Below are positions 32,871 to 41,814 of a stretch of 64,000 nucleotides of DNA, one piece after another. The notes beneath the pieces were generated by a model that did no database searches, was not told the DNA's origin, and saw only the letters and a program-made list of their open reading frames with translations. How positions within the stretch are numbered: the first letter of the stretch is position 1; every line of letters starts with the position of its first letter. This stretch comes from RUG13409 sp045546135 (GTDB taxonomy: Bacteria > Bacillota > Clostridia > Peptostreptococcales > Anaerovoracaceae): the NCBI GenBank assembly GCA_045546135.1, contig JAZQCD010000010.1, forward strand, positions 16,351-80,350, in the 5' to 3' direction. The translations under genes were made by a program, and so were the position numbers.

Positions 32871-34274
32871 ATGGAAAACAAAAACGCATGGAACAAGTAT
32901 AAAGCAAAGGACCTTAAGGACCTTAACAGAGTCTGCGAAGGATACAAGGACTTCATATCAAAGGGAAAGATCGAGCGCGAATGCGTAGAACTTACCATTG
33001 ACCTTGTAAAGAAGGCAGGCTACAAGGACATAATCGAATATATAAAAAGCGGAAAAAAGCTTAAAAAAGGCGACAAGATATACGCTAACTGCATGGGAAA
33101 GACACTTGCCCTTTTCCAGATAGGTGAGGAGCCTCTTGAGCAGGGAATGAATATACTTGGCGCTCATATAGACAGCCCAAGGGCCGACATCAAGCTCAAT
33201 CCTCTTTATGAAGCAGAGAACATGGCATATCTTGATACTCATTACTACGGCGGCATCAAGAAGTATCTTTGGGTAACTCAGCCCATGGCTCTTCACGGAG
33301 TCGTATGCTTAAAGGACGGCACCACAGTAAAGGTAACGGTGGGAGACGATCCAAAGGATCCGGTATTCTGCTTTACAGACCTTCTCGTACACCTTTCCCG
33401 TCAGCAGATGTCAAAACCTGCAAACGAAGTTGTTACAGGCGAAAACCTTGACCTTCTCGTAGGAGGACAGCCTCTTGCAAAGAGCAAGCTGGAAAAAGAT
33501 CAAAAAGAAGCCGTTAAGGCAAATGTTCTTGCTATCTTAAAGAAGCAGTACGGAATAGAAGAATCTGACTTCCTCTCTGCAGAACTTACAGTAGTACCTG
33601 CAGGCGCTGCAAGAGATTTAGGATTTGACCGCAGCATGATACTTGCATACGGACAGGACGACAAGGTATGCGCATATACATCTCTTCTTGCCATGCTCGA
33701 TGAGGATAAACCTTTAAAGAGAACGTCCTGCTGCCTCATAGTAGACAAGGAGGAGATAGGATCCGTAGGCGCTACAGGTATGAGCTCACTCTTCTTTGAG
33801 AATACTGTAGCAAGACTTGTTGCTCTTCAGGGCGGAGACGCATATGTAGGAGGACATGATGCTCTTGCTCACTCCTTCATGCTCTCATCTGACGTAAGCG
33901 CAGGCTACGATCCTCTTTACGGAGAAGCCTTCGAAAGAAAGAATGCAGCATTCCTCGGAAACGGAATGACCTACAACAAATTCACAGGTTCAGGCGGAAA
34001 GAGCGGAAGCAATGATGCTAATGCTGAATTCGTCGCAAAGGTCAGAAAGATCATGGACGATAACGATATCTCATATCAGTTCTGCGAGCTTGGAAGAGTA
34101 GACGTCGGCGGAGGCGGTACCATAGCATATATCATGGCAAAGTACTGCATGAACGTAATAGACAGCGGCGTTGCAGTTCTTTCCATGCATGCTCCCTATG
34201 AAGTCACATCAAAGGCTGATGTTTACGAGGCATACAAGGGATACAGAGCATTTTTAAGAGATGCACAATTCTAA
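32871..34274 (+). CDS. apeB: M18-family metalloaminopeptidase
   Basis: Cytosolic zinc aminopeptidase of 467 residues, releasing N-terminal residues (often acidic) from peptides. Metal and catalytic segments seen: LGAHIDSPR (His/Asp), a Zn-bridging region with VDKEEIGSVGATGM (Glu pair), SSDVSAGYDP and the last His in LSMHAPYEV. ATG 32871 follows GGAGGG; the frame is open for 27 further codons upstream but without a ribosome site. Length matches bacterial aspartyl aminopeptidase relatives. Single gene. Confidence 0.95.
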   Translation: MENKNAWNKYKAKDLKDLNRVCEGYKDFISKGKIERECVELTIDLVKKAGYKDIIEYIKSGKKLKKGDKIYANCMGKTLALFQIGEEPLEQGMNILGAHIDSPRADIKLNPLYEAENMAYLDTHYYGGIKKYLWVTQPMALHGVVCLKDGTTVKVTVGDDPKDPVFCFTDLLVHLSRQQMSKPANEVVTGENLDLLVGGQPLAKSKLEKDQKEAVKANVLAILKKQYGIEESDFLSAELTVVPAGAARDLGFDRSMILAYGQDDKVCAYTSLLAMLDEDKPLKRTSCCLIVDKEEIGSVGATGMSSLFFENTVARLVALQGGDAYVGGHDALAHSFMLSSDVSAGYDPLYGEAFERKNAAFLGNGMTYNKFTGSGGKSGSNDANAEFVAKVRKIMDDNDISYQFCELGRVDVGGGGTIAYIMAKYCMNVIDSGVAVLSMHAPYEVTSKADVYEAYKGYRAFLRDAQF

Positions 34275-34387
34275 GTCTTATGATATAATCGAAATAGAGT
34301 ATTTTCATTGATGCTGTTTTTAGCACCGGTGATATATGTATAAGCACAATATTTATATGATAGTATCTTTTATTGGAGGATCTAGTT

Positions 34388-34762
34388 ATGGGCAAATTTG
34401 TGATCAGTGACGCAAAGAACGGCGTTAAATTCAACCTCAAAGCAGGAAACGGCGAGACCATCGCTCACTCCGAAGTCTATTCTTCTCTTGCAGCATGCAA
34501 GAAGGGCATTGCCAGCGTTATAAAGAACGCTCCTATAGCTCCTGTTGAGGATCAGACAAAGGAAGGCTACAAGGCAGAGCGCAACCCGAAGTTCGAAGTA
34601 TATCAGGACAAGAAGGGTGAATTCCGCTTCCGTCTTAAAGCAAGAAACGGACAGATCATTGCAACAGGCGAAGGCTATACAACAATGAAGGCCTGCGAGA
34701 ATGGTATCGCTTCTGTAAAGAAGAATGCTGCCGAGGGAAAAGTAGAGAGAGTTACTGAATAA
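34388..34762 (+). CDS. YegP-like protein with two DUF1508 repeats
   Basis: Small 124-residue protein made of two copies of the DUF1508/YegP module: residues ~1-50 (KFNLKAGNGETIAHSEVY, then ACKKGIASV) and ~66-118 (EFRFRLKARNGQIIATGEGY, then ACENGIASVKKNA). The fold is a beta-beta-beta-alpha unit; molecular role unknown although relatives are abundant and often stress-associated. GGAGG precedes the ATG. A terminator separates it from the sirtuin gene. Confidence 0.93.
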   Translation: MGKFVISDAKNGVKFNLKAGNGETIAHSEVYSSLAACKKGIASVIKNAPIAPVEDQTKEGYKAERNPKFEVYQDKKGEFRFRLKARNGQIIATGEGYTTMKACENGIASVKKNAAEGKVERVTE

Positions 34763-34783
34763 TCTCCCAATAATAAGTTTGAT

Positions 34784-34817
34784 ATCTGCCGGGCCGTTTT
34801 CGCCTGGCAGATTTTTT
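34784..34817 (+). terminator. Intrinsic terminator after DUF1508 gene
   Basis: ATCTGCC/GGCAGAT outer stem with inner GGC/GCC pairing and six Ts, only 14 bases before the sirtuin ATG, so cobB may depend on read-through. Confidence 0.85.
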
Positions 34818-34830
34818 GTAGGAAACAAAG

Positions 34831-35580
34831 ATGAATGAAGCATTAAAAAAGATAATAGACAGTTCAAAGAACATAGTATTCTTTGGAGGGGCCGGCGTAT
34901 CCACTGAAAGCGGTATACCTGATTTCAGATCGGAAAAGGGTCTTTACCACGCAAAGACCGAGTATGGCAGGTCTCCTGAAGATATGCTCTCCGTAGATTT
35001 CTTTGAAGAAGACCCTGTGACCTTCTTTGACTATTACAAGAAGAATCTCATAGCTACATGGGCAAAACCAAACGACGCGCACATAGCTTTGGCAAAGCTC
35101 GAGGAAACGGGAAAGCTCAAAGCTGTCATCACTCAAAATATAGACGGTCTTCACCAGATGGCAGGAAGCAAGGCTGTTTACGAACTTCACGGATCTGTTC
35201 ACAGGAACCGCTGCAGATGGTGCGGCAAGAAATATGGTCTAGATTACATACTTGATGAAAAGAACTGCGTAAATGCAAAAGGTGAGATGGACGGAGTTCC
35301 AAGGTGCAGCTGCGGAGGCATCGTAAAACCTGAGGTGGTCCTTTACGGAGAGATGCTGGACGAAGACTGTATAAGGCGCTCTGTAGAGGCAATATCGAGT
35401 GCCGATACGCTCATCATAGGAGGAACATCCCTTGCAGTATATCCGGCTGCAGGTTTTGTTCACTACTTTAGAGGAAATAACCTGGTCGTCATCAATATGT
35501 CAGCAACAGCCATGGATCATAATGCGGATCTTGTCATCAGAGACCCCATAGGTGAAGTTTTAAAGGATATATGGATGTAA
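34831..35580 (+). CDS. cobB: NAD-dependent protein deacylase (Sir2 family)
   Basis: Removes acetyl or other acyl groups from lysines using NAD+, releasing nicotinamide. In 249 residues: FFGGAGVSTESGIPDFRS (NAD loop), ITQNIDGLHQMAG, catalytic His in YELHGSVHRN, zinc cysteines CRWC and CSC, KPEVVLYGE, and IGGTSLAVYPAA. AGGAAA precedes the ATG. It lies between a YegP-like gene and convergent rlmH with only 6 bases to the latter's stop. Confidence 0.96.
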   Translation: MNEALKKIIDSSKNIVFFGGAGVSTESGIPDFRSEKGLYHAKTEYGRSPEDMLSVDFFEEDPVTFFDYYKKNLIATWAKPNDAHIALAKLEETGKLKAVITQNIDGLHQMAGSKAVYELHGSVHRNRCRWCGKKYGLDYILDEKNCVNAKGEMDGVPRCSCGGIVKPEVVLYGEMLDEDCIRRSVEAISSADTLIIGGTSLAVYPAAGFVHYFRGNNLVVINMSATAMDHNADLVIRDPIGEVLKDIWM

Positions 35581-35586
35581 CAGTTC

Positions 35587-36036
35587 TTATTTATGATAAG
35601 TCTCCCCGGCATTTATCTTGAATGCTCTGTAGACTTGCTCGAGGAGTATCACTCTCATAAGCTGGTGAGGGAAGGTAAGATCAGAAAATGAAAGCCTAAA
35701 GTCTGATGCGTTTCTGACTGTATCGTCAAAGCCGTTGGACCCGCCTATTATAAAGGTTATATCGGATCTGCCCGAAAGGCCGAGATCCGATATTTTTTGT
35801 GCAAGACCTTCCGAAGAAAGGCTTTTTCCATTTACATCCAGGGCTATGACATAAGCCCCTTTTTGTAAATGCTCAAGTATACTTTTGCTTTCTTCTTCCT
35901 TAGAATCAGACTTGCTTTCCGGAAGCTCTGTTACTTTTAGTTTGCAAAATCTCGACAGTCTCTTTATGTATTCACTTGCAGCGTCCTGCCAATACTTTTC
36001 CTTCAGTTTTCCTATGCATATTATGTTTATATTCAT
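35587..36036 (-). CDS. rlmH: 23S rRNA (pseudouridine1915-N3)-methyltransferase RlmH
   Basis: SPOUT-class SAM methyltransferase acting on helix 69 of 23S rRNA in the assembled ribosome. At 149 residues it is slightly shorter than usual (~159). Seen: NIICIGKLKEKYWQDAASEY, ALDVNGKSLSSE, the SAM-knot glycine motif IIGGSNGF, and the C-terminal PHQLMRVILLEQVYRAFKI with NAGETYHK. GAGGAGATGATCAT precedes the ATG. Confidence 0.97.
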   Translation of the reverse strand: MNINIICIGKLKEKYWQDAASEYIKRLSRFCKLKVTELPESKSDSKEEESKSILEHLQKGAYVIALDVNGKSLSSEGLAQKISDLGLSGRSDITFIIGGSNGFDDTVRNASDFRLSFSDLTFPHQLMRVILLEQVYRAFKINAGETYHK

Positions 36037-36108
36037 ATGATCATCTCCTCATATATATTAACATGTCCCCATAGTCAAAAGAAAGTTATATAATTAATAA
36101 CACAGTTG

Positions 36109-36117
36109 TGGTATAAT
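36109..36117 (+). promoter_or_regulatory. Extended -10 promoter of second acyltransferase-like gene
   Basis: TGGTATAAT (TGn-TATAAT), 45 bases before the ATG; -35 not clear. Confidence 0.6.
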
Positions 36118-36162
36118 TCATGACTGTAAATATACCTAAGTCATTAAGGAGAAATACAAGAA

Positions 36163-37026
36163 ATGGCTAAAAGAAGATTCGGTGACCGCAGAGACGGCAC
36201 CCTCATTAGAGATCTTGATTCCATGCATTACATCATGCCGCTCATGTATCCTAACAGATGCGACAACGAGGCATATATATCCGAGACCCTGGACCTTACC
36301 AACGCTATGGCATTCCTTGAAAAGAAAAATGCTGAAAAGCCGGAGTATAAATACAATGTATTTCAGCTCATAGTCACGGCCATAGTAAAGACCATAACAC
36401 TAAGGCCAAAGATGAACACTTTCATCGCTAATTACAATATGTATCAGAGGAATGAAGTTTCTGCGTCCTTCACCATAAAAAAGATATTTTCTGACAAAGG
36501 TGAAGAGGCTCTTGCATTCATACATACAAAACCCACGGACAACCTGGAAAGCATCCATAACGAGATCTACAGGCAGGTATCCTATGTAAGGACCGGCGAC
36601 AACAAGGATCAGTCTACAGAGAGTATGGACTTTATACAAAAGCTTCCTTTCAAGAAATTCATAGGCAGAGTCGCAAGATGGCTGGAAAGACACGGCTGGA
36701 TGCCAAAGGCTGTCATCGCTACGGATCCTTACCAGTCAAGCGTTATACTTTCAAACTTAGGGTCCATAAAGCTCCATGCAGGATATCATCATCTGACAAA
36801 CTGGGGCACGACTTCTGTCATGTGCATAATAGGAGAGATCAAGGACAGGAACTTTGAACTTGAAGACGGTTCTGTTGAAAGGCGCAAGAGCGTAGACATA
36901 GGTCTTACCATAGATGAAAGACTGGCTGACGGTTACTATTATTCAGGTACTGTCAGACTCTTTAAGCATCTCGTAGAGAATCCTGAGCTTTTGGAAAGAC
37001 CTCTTTGCGAGGAGGTGCAGCTGTAA
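36163..37026 (+). CDS. E2/CAT-superfamily acyltransferase-like protein, paralogue of 13927
   Basis: A 287-residue stand-alone relative of the E2 catalytic domain. It aligns along its length with the protein at 13927: HYIMPLMYPNR versus HNILPYIMPKR, TITLRPKMNTFIANYNMYQR versus TIYLRPVMNTFISGRKFWQR, and LSNLGSIKLHAGYHHL. The active-site motif is DERLADGYYY instead of DHRxxDG, so the normal catalytic His is again Glu. It is translationally coupled (1-base overlap) to a GtrA-like membrane protein gene. Because both copies keep the fold and the Glu, a conserved different chemistry or a binding role is more likely than decay. Substrate unknown. Confidence 0.8.
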   Translation: MAKRRFGDRRDGTLIRDLDSMHYIMPLMYPNRCDNEAYISETLDLTNAMAFLEKKNAEKPEYKYNVFQLIVTAIVKTITLRPKMNTFIANYNMYQRNEVSASFTIKKIFSDKGEEALAFIHTKPTDNLESIHNEIYRQVSYVRTGDNKDQSTESMDFIQKLPFKKFIGRVARWLERHGWMPKAVIATDPYQSSVILSNLGSIKLHAGYHHLTNWGTTSVMCIIGEIKDRNFELEDGSVERRKSVDIGLTIDERLADGYYYSGTVRLFKHLVENPELLERPLCEEVQL

Positions 37027-37427
37027 TGAAAGAATCTTTAAGAGCTCTCAAATTCACCCTTTTCTCAATCAGTGCAGGGCTCATTGAGATAGGTACCTTT
37101 ACTCTTTTAAATGAACTTCTTCATCTTAAGTATTGGGTCAGCTACCTGATCGCTTTGACACTTTCCGTTCTTTGGAACTTTACTTTGAACAGAAAGTACA
37201 CCTTCAGGTCTGCTGCAAACGTACCTGTCGCCATGCTTAAAGTAGCCCTGTTCTATGTGGTATTCACACCCCTTTCGACATGGCTTGAGCATACGCTTAC
37301 AGGTATAGGCTGGAACGAATATCTTGTTACAGCCATAAACATGGTGATAAATTTTGTGACAGAATATCTTTACCAGAGATTCTTCGTCTTTAAGGATTCG
37401 ATAGATACCAATGTAAAAGAAAAATAA
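37026..37427 (+). CDS. GtrA-family membrane protein
   Basis: A 133-residue protein with four TM segments; the GtrA family is linked to moving lipid-linked sugars (such as undecaprenyl-phosphate-glucose) across the membrane or to cell-wall sugar decoration. Seen: FTLFSISAGLIEIGTFTLL at TM1, WNFTLNRKYTF at the TM2/3 loop (family signature) and FVTEYLYQRFFVF at the end. ATG overlaps the stop of the acyltransferase-like gene as TAATG with GAGGAGGTG upstream. The pairing hints at acyl or glycosyl modification of an envelope polymer (inference). Confidence 0.9.
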   Translation: MKESLRALKFTLFSISAGLIEIGTFTLLNELLHLKYWVSYLIALTLSVLWNFTLNRKYTFRSAANVPVAMLKVALFYVVFTPLSTWLEHTLTGIGWNEYLVTAINMVINFVTEYLYQRFFVFKDSIDTNVKEK

Positions 37428-37445
37428 CGATCAAGCTTGATCGTT
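37426..37445. terminator. Palindromic hairpin between convergent gtrA and hydrolase genes
   Basis: AACGATCAAGCTTGATCGTT, perfect 20-base palindrome; only short T-rich flanks, so termination strength is uncertain. Confidence 0.55.
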
Positions 37446-37478
37446 ATCTCTGAATCTGCTATAGATGTTCTAAAGTGA

Positions 37479-38063
37479 TCATATCAAAGCTGTTTCTCCG
37501 TAGGCTTTTACGAGGAGCAGCTTTTTTCTTTCTTCATCTGTAAGCTTTTCAACAAAGTCTTCTGCAGTTCCGACTGCTTCGAGTCCCTTATCTTCATCTC
37601 TGTAGTGCATTGGAATTATATATTTTGGATCTAAAACGCGAAGGATCTTAGCGGCCTGATCCGCATCTATCGTAAAGAATCCTCCTACGGGTATCATTAT
37701 CAGGTCAAGTCCTTTAAGTTTTGCTGACTGCTCGTTATTTAAAAGGTGGCCGAGGTCTCCGAGATGAGCTACCTTCTTGCCTTCTGCTTCCAAAATGGTG
37801 ATCCTGTTTTCGCCTCTTTTTGCTCCGTTTTCATCGTCATGAAAAGTCTCTATGAATTCTACTGTAAAAGGACTTTTTCCTCCATCTGTTATCTTTACTC
37901 CGTCCACATAGGCGTGATCGAAATGGGAATGAGAGCAAAGGACTTCGTTTGCTTCAAGATTTACATCACCAAAGCCTCTGACTCCTTTGTAAGGATCCAG
38001 TACTATGCTGTATCCATCAGATTCAACGGTAAAACATGCATGTCCATTGTAAGTGATCTTCAT
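37479..38063 (-). CDS. Metallo-beta-lactamase-fold metal-dependent hydrolase
   Basis: A 194-residue compact MBL-fold protein of the UPF0173-like type. Metal motif SHSHFDHAY (HxHxDH), a second-ligand region VAHLGDLGH and a late IPMHYR histidine are visible; the N-terminus MKITYNGHACFTVESDG is typical of the group. Natural substrate is unknown. AAGGAG precedes the ATG. It lies 15 bases downstream of a tetR gene on the same strand, so it is probably cotranscribed with that regulator. Confidence 0.9.
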   Translation of the reverse strand: MKITYNGHACFTVESDGYSIVLDPYKGVRGFGDVNLEANEVLCSHSHFDHAYVDGVKITDGGKSPFTVEFIETFHDDENGAKRGENRITILEAEGKKVAHLGDLGHLLNNEQSAKLKGLDLIMIPVGGFFTIDADQAAKILRVLDPKYIIPMHYRDEDKGLEAVGTAEDFVEKLTDEERKKLLLVKAYGETALI

Positions 38064-38078
38064 TACTTTTCTCTCCTT

Positions 38079-38651
38079 TTAGCAAAATGTCTTTAAGAAA
38101 GCAGGGAAGACTTCGCCTGCATATTGGCAAAGAGAATAACTGCCGCTTGAAAGGCACCAATCGTACATAAGAGCCCTTTCAAACATGGCATATCCTTTAG
38201 TTATATCGTTGGTAGTGAACTCTTTCCTGAAGATGCCCATATTCTGTGCTTCTATGGTTATCCTGCGAAGAAGCTTGTAATAGGTCCGCCCGGCATCTAG
38301 AAGGCTTCTGTCAGAGCTGGATACCAGCTGACTTGCAAGAAGCCTTCCGAGGATGTCGACGGAAACGGTATTTTCGATCATGAGAAAGAGTTCGTGGTTC
38401 ATAAAGATGAGCTTATCAAGAGGCGACAGGGACGGATCCATGGTGCTCTCAAGCTCGGCATATTTTTCATCAAAAAGATAAGAAAGAGATGCAGGAAGCG
38501 CATCTTTACCTTCAAAGTAGTGATAGAAAGAGCCTTTTGATGTTCCTGACAGCTCTACTATTTCGTCTATAGTTGTATTTTCAAAGCCCTGTGTATAGAA
38601 AAGCTGCCATGCAGCATTGACTATGCGGCTCTTTGTATCAGATCTTTTCAA
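38079..38651 (-). CDS. TetR/AcrR-family transcriptional regulator
   Basis: A 190-residue regulator with a classic N-terminal HTH (FENTTIDEIVELSGTSKGSFYHYFEGKDAL) and a helical ligand domain. The start is a TTG at 38651 (no ATG is available before the HTH), with GGAG 13 bases upstream, so expression is probably low. A perfect 12-bp palindrome lies 24 bases upstream and may be its operator. The divergent neighbour is the sodium/proline symporter; target genes could be that or the downstream hydrolase. Confidence 0.9.
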   Translation of the reverse strand: MKRSDTKSRIVNAAWQLFYTQGFENTTIDEIVELSGTSKGSFYHYFEGKDALPASLSYLFDEKYAELESTMDPSLSPLDKLIFMNHELFLMIENTVSVDILGRLLASQLVSSSDRSLLDAGRTYYKLLRRITIEAQNMGIFRKEFTTNDITKGYAMFERALMYDWCLSSGSYSLCQYAGEVFPAFLKTFC

Positions 38652-38674
38652 AGTATATTTTTTACTCCATATTT

Positions 38675-38686
38675 AAGTATATACTT
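38675..38686. promoter_or_regulatory. Palindrome, candidate TetR operator
   Basis: AAGTATATACTT, perfect, in the divergent gap between tetR (38651) and the symporter (38835). Confidence 0.45.
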
Positions 38687-38834
38687 TAGTCTAATCTAAA
38701 ATGCTTGAAATTTCAAGGGATATTTCTATTTTATCTAATATATATTCTACATTTTAATACTAACTAAATTCTGTATTTTATTCTTCTTTGTTTTTTGCTA
38801 TCATCATGGAAATACTTTTTAGGAGATCATCAAA

Positions 38835-40289
38835 ATGAAAAACACCGAAGTCATCATATTCATACTCTACCTGGCAGTAATGCTCGGCGTAGGAGTTTTC
38901 TTCTTTTTAAGATCGAAGGGCTCTGGGGAAAAGGACTATTTCCTCGGCGGCAGGAAGATGGGTCCTTGGGTCTCTGCTCTTTCCGCAGGAGCATCAGACA
39001 TGAGTGCGTGGTCTCTTATGGGACTTCCGGCTTCTGTTTATGCTCTTGGCATGGGAAAGACATGGATAGCCATAGGACTCCTCATAGGATATGCCTTAAG
39101 CTGGATCATAGAAGCTCCAAGGCTCAGAAGATTTACAATAACGGCAGGGGACTCCATAACCATACCCCAGTACCTGACCAACCGCTTCCTTGCAAAGAGC
39201 AAAACCATAAGGATACTGTGCGCTATACTCTTCCTCATAGCATATACAGTATATGCAGCATCGAGCATGAAGGCCTGCGGGACTCTCTTTAATACGGTCA
39301 CGGGTATAGATGCAAAGTTTGCAATGTATCTGTCTGCAGCCATAATAGTCGCATACACATTTATGGGAGGATATTCCGCAGTATGCTGGACAGACTTTTT
39401 CCAAGGACTTCTGATGCTGGGAGCCCTGATGCTGGCGCCGCTTTTTGCTCTTTCAGCTGTAAGAAACGGAAATGCTGTCATCACTGCAGATCAGCTTCCC
39501 GGTGGATACTGGAACTTCTTTACTGCAAGTTACAGGGATATAATATCAGGACTTGGCTGGGGGATAGGATACTTCGGAATGCCTCATATCATAGTCAGGT
39601 TCATGTCTGTAAGGTCAGACAAGGACCTGAAGAGGTCCAGGGTAATAGGTATAGGCTGGACTGCTCTCATCCTTGGTTTCGGCGTCCTTGCAGGCGCTGT
39701 TGCAAGGCTCTTTTTAGGCGATATAGACGATTCTTCCATCATTTTTATATTGATGGTCAGAAAGCTGTTTCCTTCCGTCATATCGGGGATATTGCTCTCT
39801 GCAATATTGGCTGCTGCCATGAGTTCTGCAGACTCTCAGCTCCTTGCAGCATCATCAGCATTTTCAAGCGACATATACAAACCTATATTCAGAAAGGATG
39901 CCAAGGATAAGGAGATGCTCTGGGCAGGAAGGCTCATAGTAGTCGTCATCGCAGTCGCTGCAGTTATAATTGCATCCAGTCCAAACAGCGGAACTGTAAT
40001 GTCTCTTGTTGAATATGCATGGGGACTTTTCGGAGCAGCATTTGGTCCGGTCATAGTTCTCTCTCTATTTTGGAAGAGACTTACCTTTGCAGGCGCTGCA
40101 GCCGGCATAGCAGCAGGAGGAGCTGTAGACATACTCTGGGCCATGTTCCTTTCGGGTACCGGAATATATGAGATAGTACCGGCATCCATAGCTGCAATTG
40201 CAGTCACAGTTTTAGTGACCTTCCTTACAAAGGAACCCTCAAAAGAAGTTTATGAATTGTTTGAAAAGGCTGAAAACAGCGAAGTCTAG
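38835..40289 (+). CDS. putP: Sodium:solute symporter, proline type
   Basis: A 484-residue, ~13-TM member of the SSS family, most like PutP. N-terminal LYLAVMLGVGVFFF, then DYFLGGRKMGPWVSALSAGASDMSAW (Na+ site region of TM2), GLPASVYALGMGKTWIAIGL, the GGYSAVCWTDFFQG motif and AILAAAMSSADSQLLAASSA (TM8-9 Na+ site signature with SSADS). AGGAG precedes the ATG. Expected function is proline uptake with Na+; other substrates of the family are possible. A bidirectional terminator follows. Confidence 0.93.
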   Translation: MKNTEVIIFILYLAVMLGVGVFFFLRSKGSGEKDYFLGGRKMGPWVSALSAGASDMSAWSLMGLPASVYALGMGKTWIAIGLLIGYALSWIIEAPRLRRFTITAGDSITIPQYLTNRFLAKSKTIRILCAILFLIAYTVYAASSMKACGTLFNTVTGIDAKFAMYLSAAIIVAYTFMGGYSAVCWTDFFQGLLMLGALMLAPLFALSAVRNGNAVITADQLPGGYWNFFTASYRDIISGLGWGIGYFGMPHIIVRFMSVRSDKDLKRSRVIGIGWTALILGFGVLAGAVARLFLGDIDDSSIIFILMVRKLFPSVISGILLSAILAAAMSSADSQLLAASSAFSSDIYKPIFRKDAKDKEMLWAGRLIVVVIAVAAVIIASSPNSGTVMSLVEYAWGLFGAAFGPVIVLSLFWKRLTFAGAAAGIAAGGAVDILWAMFLSGTGIYEIVPASIAAIAVTVLVTFLTKEPSKEVYELFEKAENSEV

Positions 40290-40319
40290 ATCACTTTGAT
40301 GCCAAAAAGCCTGTTAACT

Positions 40320-40363
40320 AAAAAAGAGCATTACCCAAAACCTTCTTGGGTATGCTCTTTTTT
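40320..40363. terminator. Bidirectional intrinsic terminator
   Basis: AAAAAGAGCAT-ACCCAA pairs with TTGGGTATGCTCTTTTTT; long stem with A and T runs on both sides, serving convergent genes. Confidence 0.92.
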
Positions 40364-40388
40364 ATGAAACGCCTTTTTTATAGTCTCT

Positions 40389-40982
40389 TTAGAACTTTTC
40401 AAGTCCTGCTTTTCTTAGGATGATGCATCCAAGGAACAGGAGAGCCTGTCCTAAAATGTTGATCCCTTCTGCAGCCCAGTTCATGTAGGCCTTATCGAAA
40501 TTCTTTGAGGACAGATATCCCATCATCATGCAAAGGAAGAAGGATACGACGAAGCATGCAAGAGCGGAACCTTTCTTCATCTTTGATGAGACAAAAGCAA
40601 GGGATGCATTGGATGCTCCCAGGCCCACTACCATGATGCCGACCAAAGCCATGGTGGGTATGAAGCCGTTGACTGTTTTTCTCTTCTTTCCCATGACGAC
40701 TGTTGTAAGGGTGATACCTGCGATGAGGAAACCGAATGCCTGGTTGGAGAACATCTGGTTCGACATCCACTGGAAATCTCCTACGCCTGCAGCATAGAGG
40801 AGCTTGTAAAGAGCCTTGAGGCCTCCTGCTGCTACTACCATGAGAGTGCCCACTCTGTAGAGGACGGACTGAGCTGTGCTCATTTTGTGTTTCAGGTCTT
40901 TTGCGACTATATTCGTGGCCAGGAAATAGAGTATGACCGGAATAAAGTCGACTATGGCCATTGGAATGCTGAATTCTTTCAT
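40389..40982 (-). CDS. Six-TM membrane protein of unknown function
   Basis: A 197-residue very hydrophobic protein with about six TM helices; the N-terminus is MKEFSIPMAIVDFIPVILYF and a charged cytoplasmic-type loop KMKKGS lies near residue 135. I do not recognise a family. It is the last gene of a four-gene minus-strand unit (43366 to 40389), four bases after the DUF1295 enzyme, so it may help supply or hold a lipophilic substrate for it (inference). Confidence 0.8.
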   Translation of the reverse strand: MKEFSIPMAIVDFIPVILYFLATNIVAKDLKHKMSTAQSVLYRVGTLMVVAAGGLKALYKLLYAAGVGDFQWMSNQMFSNQAFGFLIAGITLTTVVMGKKRKTVNGFIPTMALVGIMVVGLGASNASLAFVSSKMKKGSALACFVVSFFLCMMMGYLSSKNFDKAYMNWAAEGINILGQALLFLGCIILRKAGLEKF

Positions 40983-40986
40983 ATGA

Positions 40987-41814
40987 TCAGTCCCTGTAAA
41001 CTTTCATTGAATGATACTGCTTTGTGAATGGGAAGAGAAGCGGTGTCGTATCTGAATATTTCTGATATTCAGGATCGAGGCCGTAGTTCTTTTCCTGCCT
41101 GAGTTCAAGCCTTTGCGCTGAATTGTACATTACGAAGGTGATGAGGCAAAGAGCGATAGCAGCGATTATCCACTGCTTGCCCCGGATGGCTCCGATGCCT
41201 GATACTGTGACTCCTACCCAGAACATGATCTCTGAGAAATAGTTGGGGCACCTTACATACTTGTAAAGGCCTGTGTCACAGAAGCGCTTTGGATTGATCT
41301 TTTTTGCTGCGGACTTCTGGCTGTCAGCTGTTGCTTCTCCTATGATGGCAAGGATCATGATGACTATACCTATCCATGCGAATACGTTGTCGGGAGCTCT
41401 GTTGATGACTCTGTAGGAAAGGGCTGATGTCTCTGCTGTATACATGAGCATGGAATAGACCCACATGAAGAGAGATACAGGGATAGGCATTGCCTTTGTA
41501 GAACCTGTCGACTCAAGAGTCTTCTTGTAGTGAGCATTGGTCAGCTCACGCTTTAGGATATATCCGCCGAGCCTGTATCCGTAGATGATGAAAAGTACGG
41601 ACATGACGCCTGTTGCTATGGTAAGGGTTCCGTTTATGAGTCCGAATGCAAGATGGAATATACCTATGCACATTACAGCAAAGCCGTAACCAACGGACAT
41701 GAACCATACGAATTCCTTAAATCCCATGCAGCAGCCAAGAGCTGCAACAAGTGTTACTCCCCACATGAAGAGGGGCCATACCTGCCCGATATATGAAGGA
41801 TCCAATGTGAACAT
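40987..41814 (-). CDS. DUF1295 / steroid 5-alpha-reductase-like membrane enzyme
   Basis: A 275-residue polytopic protein. The C-terminal third has the hallmark of the 5-alpha-reductase/DUF1295 and isoprenylcysteine methyltransferase superfamily: FCDTGLYKYVRCPNYFSEIMFW (GLxxYxRxPNY), then EKNYGLDPEYQKYSDTTP. These enzymes reduce double bonds of steroid or lipid substrates with NADPH, or methylate. The gene overlaps the SDR gene (41814), so they are translationally coupled. A lipid, sterol, bile-acid or polyprenoid reductase is a fair guess; substrate is open. Confidence 0.8.
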   Translation of the reverse strand: MFTLDPSYIGQVWPLFMWGVTLVAALGCCMGFKEFVWFMSVGYGFAVMCIGIFHLAFGLINGTLTIATGVMSVLFIIYGYRLGGYILKRELTNAHYKKTLESTGSTKAMPIPVSLFMWVYSMLMYTAETSALSYRVINRAPDNVFAWIGIVIMILAIIGEATADSQKSAAKKINPKRFCDTGLYKYVRCPNYFSEIMFWVGVTVSGIGAIRGKQWIIAAIALCLITFVMYNSAQRLELRQEKNYGLDPEYQKYSDTTPLLFPFTKQYHSMKVYRD

